Of a DNA stretch of 12,547 nucleotides, positions 5,227 through 11,080 are shown piece by piece; the stretch's first letter is position 1, and each line of letters begins with the position of its first letter. The DNA comes from Spirochaeta sp. UBA2779 (GTDB taxonomy: Bacteria > Spirochaetota > Spirochaetia > DSM-2461): contig DEIH01000140.1 of the NCBI GenBank assembly GCA_002352375.1, forward strand, positions 1-12,547. The letters are read 5' to 3'. The notes under the pieces were generated by a model. It did no database searches, had not been told where the DNA came from, and was given only the letters and a program-made list of their open reading frames with translations. A program made the position numbers and the translations under genes.

Positions 5227-7887
5227 ATGTCAGATCCCATTGTTCCTGAATCCCGTATTTTCCGTATAGGCCGTGAGTGTTACGTTGTTTATCTAGGAAA
5301 GGAAAGGGACGACTTCCGTCCTTTTCTGAGAATAGGAAATGCACGGGATATTCCAGATGAAGTTCATGAGGTTCTTGCAACCACTGTTGTAACCGACGAT
5401 CACGTGGGTAATCCCCTCGTTGAGATTCTTCTTGCACCGAAGTTTCAGGGACGGTATTTAGGCGATACAGGAGTTGTTACTACAATTCGAAGATTCTTTA
5501 AAAGTTTTGATTTATCCACAGATGATGTTACCGATTATCGGAAAGTAAAAGACGGCGAACGCCGGCATATGGTCTGGTTTTATTCCAGTGGTAACATTCA
5601 TCTTCGTTACGATGATCGTGTAATTTTCGATCTTGACAAAAGAGAAAAGGAAGATCGGCATTTTGTCCGTCTCTTCGAAGAGGCCAAGAGTGAGTTTCTC
5701 AGAAACCCACTGAGATACATCCGCCAGGATTTTTCCGGACAGGGTGTGGTTCTTACCGATGGAAATGGATTCTGGTATGAAGCCGGTGAGCTGCTGTCCT
5801 TTGCCGCTCACCCGGGTTTTGTAGCAAAGTTGATGGGGGATGGGGTAGATCCTGATTTTATCACTGCATCGGCATATAACCTCTCATCCGATCAAATGGA
5901 TTCCAGGGATGCTGCGGTTTTTATCGGCTTTGTTAAGAGGGTACGTCAGAGGAGAAAACAGCTTCGTGTGATTTCTTCTCAACCGGAGCTGCTGAGGAAA
6001 CTGAAGCTGCTCTTTCCGGAAAGGGGAGATTCTCCGGCAACTCTGGATGTTACCGACGTATCAGGGAAACGGAAGGCTACATTTCGGGATTCCATTGTCA
6101 GTCGAAAAGATGATAAGTGGCGGCTTCACCGGGCAGGGCTTCCTGAAATGGCTTTCGGGTCTGAAATGGAGAACGGTATATCTATTGATTTTGTAAATGG
6201 ACGTATCCGTTATAATTCTGAATCAGTACAGGCTGTTTTTGCTCCTCCGGCGGGATTTCCCATTGATTTTATCGGGCATGAGGCACCTGAAAATCAGATG
6301 ATGGATAAATATGTGGCTTATACCCTTACCAATGTTAAAGACCATCTCTCAGACAGTGAAGTTCAGGCTGTAACGGCCCTTGAACGTTATATGAAAATGC
6401 TTCGGGATGATATCAGTGCAAAAAAAACCTCTGCGAGTCCACTCTTAAAACAGATCGGGGGAAATGGCAGAGACGCCCTGCGTCACTGCAGCCCGAATCA
6501 GGGTGGTCCTTCCTGGTTTATTTTTTCCAATGTTGCTGCCATTCTGGAAATCATGAAAAAGCGGCTCGGTACTGATCACGGCCTGTATAGAAGTGCCGAT
6601 CAGGTGTCCTCTGCTCTGGATGTTCTGATGGCAAAACTGTCATCTCCCGATCCGGTTCTTCCGTTCTGGGGTGATTTATTTCTAGGTGATGAGCCATGTC
6701 TTTTGTGGCGGGCATCCAAGCGGGGCTTTGTTCCTGCAGATATTGTTTCCGCCCGGGACACAAATCAGAACATAAGCGATATTACCAACATGGATGAGTC
6801 TCCCTGGATTGAAGACCGTGAACGTCTTCTTCGGCTTATCCTCAGCCTGGGACAGGGGGGACAGGGGCCTCTTACCGATGAACAGTTAGCCATACTTTCC
6901 CAACCGGAAAAGAACAGAGGAAAAACCGAAGAGAAAGATCCGAAAAAAACAGGATCGACAGAGCCGAGAAAACTGCATAGTTCGGAGAGTTCAGCTGGAT
7001 CGGTTTCTTCGGGTGAATCCCGTATTGATAAAAAATCAGCAGCGGGAAAATCCGGCAGCCACCGCCGGATATGGCCATGGATTCTTCTGTTGCTGCTGCT
7101 GTTTATCGGCGGCGCTCTGATTTGGGATTTTTCCGGGAATGCACCCTGGGGCAGAGTTCTCACTCCCAGATCGGATAGGATTTTGGCTGCTGACACAGAA
7201 AATCAATCCGGTGATACCGTTGTTGAGAGTAATGGTTCTGATAATAGTGAGTCAGGAGATAGCGGTTTGAATGATACTTCTGCGGCTGATAGCAGTGAAC
7301 CGGGTAGCAGTAAAACCGGGGATGCTGTAACCGGCAAAAATGAAACAGTCAACGACAGCGGGGGAGATACACAAACAGATGGAGCTGGAAATCAGGAAGT
7401 CCTAACCTCCGGTGAAACCGGAAATCAAAGTGCTGCTGTAGATTCCGATGTAGCGCCGAAAAATCTTGATGAGGTAAAGGCCTATCTGAATGTAGATGGA
7501 AGAGTAGCCATAACAGAAGTTGATATTCATCTGGCGGCCAATGAAATTGCAGTACTGAACGGATACAAGGATCTGGATTACAGGGTTTTTACCGGAGAGG
7601 ATCCCAACTGGATATACCCCGGGCGAACACTGCACATGCCGGGCTCCGGTGATTACACGATAAAAAGGGGCGACACGATATGGTTTCTCGCTGCAAGGGA
7701 AGTCCGTGTTGATGCTGAATACAATATAATTATCTTCGACAAAGCGGTTTCAATTCTCGATAATGAGTTGTCAGATGCTTCAGAAAAGAAAGATGCGGCT
7801 GATAATCTGCGGAAAATTGCCGATACAGCCCGGGCATCTTCATTGAGAATTATGGCCGGGAATGCCATATCTTCCCGCGATTTATAG
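5227..7887 (+). CDS. Bitopic envelope protein: large cytoplasmic domain, one TM helix, LysM-like periplasmic end
   Basis: This 886-residue protein belongs to no family I can name. Residues 1 to about 560 form a soluble-looking region without signal peptide or membrane segment. A Lys/Ser/Glu-rich linker (about 562-612) ends in the basic SHRR. One hydrophobic helix follows (about 616-633, WPWILLLLLLFIGGALIW). The positive-inside rule places the N-terminus in the cytoplasm. A low-complexity linker rich in Ser, Gly, Asp, Asn and Thr (about 655-743) leads to a C-terminal region with LysM-like signatures: DPNWIYPG (792-799) and YTIKRGDTIW (810-819), then a helical tail. LysM modules usually bind peptidoglycan glycan. 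AAGGA upstream supports the start. It has its own promoter and a strong terminator just before cfpA. A role joining cytoplasmic structures to the cell wall is my inference. Confidence 0.85.
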   Translation: MSDPIVPESRIFRIGRECYVVYLGKERDDFRPFLRIGNARDIPDEVHEVLATTVVTDDHVGNPLVEILLAPKFQGRYLGDTGVVTTIRRFFKSFDLSTDDVTDYRKVKDGERRHMVWFYSSGNIHLRYDDRVIFDLDKREKEDRHFVRLFEEAKSEFLRNPLRYIRQDFSGQGVVLTDGNGFWYEAGELLSFAAHPGFVAKLMGDGVDPDFITASAYNLSSDQMDSRDAAVFIGFVKRVRQRRKQLRVISSQPELLRKLKLLFPERGDSPATLDVTDVSGKRKATFRDSIVSRKDDKWRLHRAGLPEMAFGSEMENGISIDFVNGRIRYNSESVQAVFAPPAGFPIDFIGHEAPENQMMDKYVAYTLTNVKDHLSDSEVQAVTALERYMKMLRDDISAKKTSASPLLKQIGGNGRDALRHCSPNQGGPSWFIFSNVAAILEIMKKRLGTDHGLYRSADQVSSALDVLMAKLSSPDPVLPFWGDLFLGDEPCLLWRASKRGFVPADIVSARDTNQNISDITNMDESPWIEDRERLLRLILSLGQGGQGPLTDEQLAILSQPEKNRGKTEEKDPKKTGSTEPRKLHSSESSAGSVSSGESRIDKKSAAGKSGSHRRIWPWILLLLLLFIGGALIWDFSGNAPWGRVLTPRSDRILAADTENQSGDTVVESNGSDNSESGDSGLNDTSAADSSEPGSSKTGDAVTGKNETVNDSGGDTQTDGAGNQEVLTSGETGNQSAAVDSDVAPKNLDEVKAYLNVDGRVAITEVDIHLAANEIAVLNGYKDLDYRVFTGEDPNWIYPGRTLHMPGSGDYTIKRGDTIWFLAAREVRVDAEYNIIIFDKAVSILDNELSDASEKKDAADNLRKIADTARASSLRIMAGNAISSRDL

Positions 7888-7893
7888 AAAAGC

Positions 7894-7926
7894 TTCCCTT
7901 TTCATTAAGAAAAGGGAGTTTTTTTT
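7894..7926 (+). terminator. Strong intrinsic terminator between the LysM-like gene and cfpA
   Basis: A 10-bp stem (7894-7903 with 7909-7918; TTCCCTTTTC against GAAAAGGGAG, with one T-G wobble at the base) encloses a 5-base loop ATTAA. Eight consecutive T follow directly (7919-7926). It starts seven bases after the stop of the 886-residue gene and ends 12 bases before the cfpA -35 box, so it insulates cfpA from upstream transcription. Confidence 0.9.
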
Positions 7927-7938
7927 AGAGATTGTCTT

Positions 7939-7966
7939 TTGACAAATGCTCCAGCCGGGATATAAT
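7939..7966 (+). promoter_or_regulatory. Perfect-consensus sigma-70-type promoter of cfpA
   Basis: TTGACA (7939-7944) and TATAAT (7961-7966) match the housekeeping consensus at all twelve positions, with a 16-base spacer. Transcription would begin near 7973 and give a leader of roughly 65 bases. A promoter this good fits an abundant structural protein. A second -10-like patch (GATAATGATT, 7971-7980) lies just downstream. Confidence 0.88.
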
Positions 7967-7987
7967 TCTTGATAATGATTCGTCATT

Positions 7988-8007
7988 ACGGCTGAATAAT
8001 CGGCCGT
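7988..8007 (+). promoter_or_regulatory. 5'-leader stem-loop of cfpA mRNA
   Basis: ACGGCTGA (7988-7995) pairs with TCGGCCGT (8000-8007) across a four-base ATAA loop: eight pairs including one T-G wobble. It begins about 15 bases after the predicted transcript start and ends 18 bases before the Shine-Dalgarno sequence. No U-run follows, so it is not a terminator. A stabilising 5' hairpin is the likeliest role, or else a site for translational control. Confidence 0.6.
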
Positions 8008-8025
8008 CAAGATAAAAACCTGTAC

Positions 8026-8031
8026 AAGGAG
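8026..8031 (+). promoter_or_regulatory. Strong ribosome binding site of cfpA
   Basis: AAGGAG lies six bases upstream of the ATG at 8038. It is the best Shine-Dalgarno match in the window and fixes the cfpA start. Confidence 0.85.
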
Positions 8032-8037
8032 AACCAA

Positions 8038-10014
8038 ATGGCTGGCGATCTTCCTAAAAGTCCAAATGTATTTCATCCGACAAAGCCATCGGCTGTCGGT
8101 TCGCGTAATTCTCTCGCACAAGAGGGACGCGATCAGAAGAGCGAGTATGATCAGTTAATCAACGAGGAATCTGACAAGGTTCTGAACGTCGTGAGGACAA
8201 AGCTTCCTCAGGAAGTTTTGAATGAACTAGATGTAATGGGTGGTTTGAAGGAAAAGGTTTTTAACTACTTCAATCAGAACTACCAGAATATGTTCAACCG
8301 ATACATCGTCACGACTGAAGATGAGATGGTGAAAAAAGTTCGCCAGTTTGTCGACAAGGAAGAGACGAAGAACCTGGCACGTTATACACCGAAAGAAATG
8401 GCCGAACTTCTCGACCAGGTAGGTGGTGCCGATAAGTTCAATACCGGTGAGATTGAAAAATCAATCGTCAACATGTATGGACATCTTCAGGGGCATGTCC
8501 AGCGCGGAGTGAACGATCTTGAAAATGAAACCAATTCTCTGCTCAGACAGAAGACCGATGTCGGTGCTTTCATCCGTGGTGAGAATGCCTATTCTGTTGT
8601 GAAATGTTCTTTCAAAGATAATCAGTTCAAACCCAAAACTGTTACAGATGTTAAGCTTTCTATCAACATATTGGATTCAGAGCTTATCAGTCCCATCTTT
8701 CAGTATCAGAATACTGTTGAGAACATTATCAAAGATCAGATTTCCAAGACTATCACCGATATGATCGACCGTGAAATTGAGTCCTATCAGGATCAGCTGG
8801 TTGATGAGGGGAATGAAGAACTCTCCGATACTGAGCTGATGTTCGAGCGGATTAAACGGGTTCCTGAGTTCACCGATGACGACAAGGATTCGGAAGATTC
8901 AAGACGTTATACCTTCATGGCCAAAAATCTGGTTGAGAAGATTGAAGGCCTTCGGGCTGAGATAGATCCTGAAGAGTTCGATCCTCAGAATATCCGTGAA
9001 AATATTAAACGAATCATTGATATCGAGAATATTCGTAACCGGGGATTCAATACTGCGGTAAACAATCTTACTGCGATTCTTGATACCTCCAAGATGGGTT
9101 ATCAGTACATTGAGAATCTGAAGAATGCCCGTGAACTTATTGTCCGAGAGTATGAGGATATGGATCCTTCCCGTCTCCCCGATGAACGTTATCAGATGAA
9201 ACTGAAGTTTTATGATAATGGTCAGCTCGAGAATCTACGGGGTGCTTATGACACCCAGATGGTTGAATATGCCAGAGAAATTACCAGAGTTTATGATGTA
9301 GCTTTAAGTGTTTATGGGGACAACAAGAAGGGATGGGGAACCATCAACGACTTCGATGATCTCAATAAGAAAATGAGTGGAAAGATTAAGAAGGTTAAAG
9401 AGAAATCCGGTGATCCGATCTATGAAGAACAGGAAAAACTCTGGAATGAGATTCTTGAACTCAAAGCCGAGGATACGGATGTTGAGAGGCTGAACCAAAC
9501 ATACCTTTATGAGAAAGATCTGCTTAAAAAGATGCTCAGAGCCGGCCGTGACAAGGTAAAAATGACTTTTGGCTATGAGAATCCAAAAATACGTGTTGAA
9601 CTGGATAAACGGATTGATTTTCTTGAGAAGGAATTCGAAGCTTTTGACTATCAGATCAATCCTTATCATATTCAGCCCGGTATTATTCTTGATGTTGATA
9701 TTACCAGTATCAAACGTAAGCGTTTTGTACTGAATGCAATGGCTAATGTACTGAACGAATTCCTCAATGGTGTTTCCAAGGGATTCCAGGATTCAGCTTT
9801 TGCTTCATTCAAACGTCGCCGGTCCACGGTACGCGGTGATATCAGTCAAAGTTTTGGTGCTGAAGAACCTGTTTCACCTTCTACGAATCAGTATGCTCAG
9901 GCAATCAAGGCTAAAAATGAAACTGCTGCACCCAAACCTAAGGGTAAAGCTGATGTAACACCAGCCAAGTCCAGGAAACGTAAAGTAAATCTTGATGAAT
10001 TGAGTGAGATGTAA
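8038..10014 (+). CDS. cfpA: Cytoplasmic filament protein A (CfpA)
   Basis: CfpA is the subunit of the ribbon of cytoplasmic filaments that runs along the inner membrane of treponemes and related spirochaetes. In Treponema denticola its loss disturbs chromosome segregation and cell division (recalled from the literature). I recognise it by overall character, by length (658 residues against about 678 in T. pallidum) and by its place before an unknown gene and a PPDK-like gene. It is soluble and strongly charged, with long helix-forming, coiled-coil-like stretches over about 30-600. It has a single cysteine (Cys190) and no signal peptide or membrane helix. The last 35 residues (624-658) are a Lys/Ala/Pro-rich basic tail ending in an acidic patch. 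The perfect promoter, leader hairpin and strong ribosome binding site imply high expression. It is followed after three bases by the next gene. Identity is from memory of the family, without a search. Confidence 0.85.
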   Translation: MAGDLPKSPNVFHPTKPSAVGSRNSLAQEGRDQKSEYDQLINEESDKVLNVVRTKLPQEVLNELDVMGGLKEKVFNYFNQNYQNMFNRYIVTTEDEMVKKVRQFVDKEETKNLARYTPKEMAELLDQVGGADKFNTGEIEKSIVNMYGHLQGHVQRGVNDLENETNSLLRQKTDVGAFIRGENAYSVVKCSFKDNQFKPKTVTDVKLSINILDSELISPIFQYQNTVENIIKDQISKTITDMIDREIESYQDQLVDEGNEELSDTELMFERIKRVPEFTDDDKDSEDSRRYTFMAKNLVEKIEGLRAEIDPEEFDPQNIRENIKRIIDIENIRNRGFNTAVNNLTAILDTSKMGYQYIENLKNARELIVREYEDMDPSRLPDERYQMKLKFYDNGQLENLRGAYDTQMVEYAREITRVYDVALSVYGDNKKGWGTINDFDDLNKKMSGKIKKVKEKSGDPIYEEQEKLWNEILELKAEDTDVERLNQTYLYEKDLLKKMLRAGRDKVKMTFGYENPKIRVELDKRIDFLEKEFEAFDYQINPYHIQPGIILDVDITSIKRKRFVLNAMANVLNEFLNGVSKGFQDSAFASFKRRRSTVRGDISQSFGAEEPVSPSTNQYAQAIKAKNETAAPKPKGKADVTPAKSRKRKVNLDELSEM

Positions 10015-10017
10015 ATT

Positions 10018-11010
10018 ATGATGACTGCGTCAATCCGGAATAACCAGCTGAATCTACTGGCTCGCAAGGCTGGGTATAATATGGCTCTGCGTCATTTCCG
10101 GACGGCGCAGGAGTTTTCCGGGGATGTCGGTAACGGTTTCAACCTTGCTGACGCCCTGAATCTGGCTCTTGAAAGTGAAAAAATTCAAGAGTTTCAGATT
10201 CGTCCTGTCGTTAACATTCTGCTTGCAGAAAAGTACGGCTATGCTTTTAGATCTGAGAATTTAAAAGAGAAAGTGGAATCTTTTGATAATCTGGCCAAAA
10301 TTGTCGGTGGCTGGACGAATCTACAGGTAGTCTTTGTTTATACAGATGCCAATGAAGGTATACATCTGTTGAATCCTGAAGATCCTGATCCCTGGGAAGA
10401 AGCACTGCCTCTATCCAAGGATGAGTGTATTACATGCTATGTCGGGGCTCTCAGCGATATTCGTTCGGGAGTTATTGAAGCTGCCCTGGATGATGCTTTC
10501 AACCTGCTTTATGGTGGTAAGGCGAGAAGCAGAGCCGGCTTTGCGGCCACAGGAAATCTGAAACAGTTTTTTGAAGATGAGGATGAGCCTGCATTAGAGG
10601 AACCTGCCGTACAGACTGCAGAGAAACCTGTTGTAACCACACAGCAGCCCCTTTCACCTCAACCCTCCTCAGGCGGTTCCAAAAAACTGACGGCTAAGAT
10701 TGCTGTCAATGTTACAAATGAACTGTTTCATAATGGAAATGTGGAAGCCTGGAAGCGAGTAATTGAAAGTTACAAATTGAAATATCCCGGTCTTGATGTA
10801 CTGATATGGTACGAGGGAGAGCGGATAAATGATATCAATGCTCTTTTTAAGTGGGGCAAGGTGAAACATGGTGTTCCTATTATGTTCAGCGTTGCCGGTG
10901 AAAGCCCAAAGGATATCTCAAAACTGAGAAAGTATCTTTTTGAGGGTGCGAGTCAGAGATTTGAGGCTTTTCTTCATGGAGCTCCCGGTACAATCTTGAA
11001 GCTCTTCTGA
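10018..11010 (+). CDS. Conserved-position unknown two-domain protein cotranscribed with cfpA
   Basis: I do not recognise a family for this 330-residue protein. The N-terminal domain (about 1-184) is mixed alpha/beta, with stretches such as RPVVNILLAEKYGYAF and LQVVFVYTDANEG. A flexible linker (about 185-221) is rich in Glu, Pro, Gln and Ser. The C-terminal domain (about 222-330) holds KLTAKIAVNV, VIESYKLKYPGLDVLIWYEG and a helical end finishing in a hydrophobic LKLF. There is no signal peptide or transmembrane helix, so it is probably cytoplasmic. It starts three bases after the cfpA stop, and two adjacent ATG codons (10018 and 10021) are both possible starts. The only purine-rich sequence upstream lies inside the cfpA 3' end, which suggests translational coupling. 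Its place between cfpA and the PPDK-like gene makes it a candidate filament partner; this is inference from position. Confidence 0.85.
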   Translation: MMTASIRNNQLNLLARKAGYNMALRHFRTAQEFSGDVGNGFNLADALNLALESEKIQEFQIRPVVNILLAEKYGYAFRSENLKEKVESFDNLAKIVGGWTNLQVVFVYTDANEGIHLLNPEDPDPWEEALPLSKDECITCYVGALSDIRSGVIEAALDDAFNLLYGGKARSRAGFAATGNLKQFFEDEDEPALEEPAVQTAEKPVVTTQQPLSPQPSSGGSKKLTAKIAVNVTNELFHNGNVEAWKRVIESYKLKYPGLDVLIWYEGERINDINALFKWGKVKHGVPIMFSVAGESPKDISKLRKYLFEGASQRFEAFLHGAPGTILKLF

Positions 11011-11031
11011 TAGCCTTGAAGGTTATCCTAA

Positions 11032-11060
11032 ACCCCGGTAATAGCCGGGGTATATTTGTT
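11032..11060 (+). terminator. GC-rich hairpin after the cfpA operon: terminator or attenuator
   Basis: A 7-bp stem (11032-11038 with 11045-11051, ACCCCGG against CCGGGGT) has the loop TAATAG and is followed by an imperfect T-rich tail (ATATTTGTT). It lies 21 bases past the stop of the 330-residue gene and 21 bases before the Shine-Dalgarno region of the PPDK-like gene. The interrupted T-run suggests partial read-through rather than full termination. No convincing separate promoter for the downstream gene is visible. Confidence 0.6.
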
Positions 11061-11080
11061 TGTCTGCGTCAGGGGGGACT

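Noticed and set aside
6420..6427. Run of eight A in the 886-residue gene as a programmed frameshift site
   Set aside because: The zero frame continues for about 490 codons through a sensible TM helix and LysM-like end. No downstream hairpin or alternative frame product is evident.
6765..7196. Open frame of 143 codons on the - strand with Arg/Ser-rich product
   Set aside because: It is antisense to the linker and TM region of the 886-residue protein. The Ser/Arg richness comes from complementary low-complexity codons, and no start signal is present.
9304..9669. Open frame of 121 codons on the - strand inside cfpA
   Set aside because: It is a shadow of the biased cfpA coding frame. Its hydrophobic Phe/Ile/Leu-rich translation is the usual result of reading charged codons backwards.
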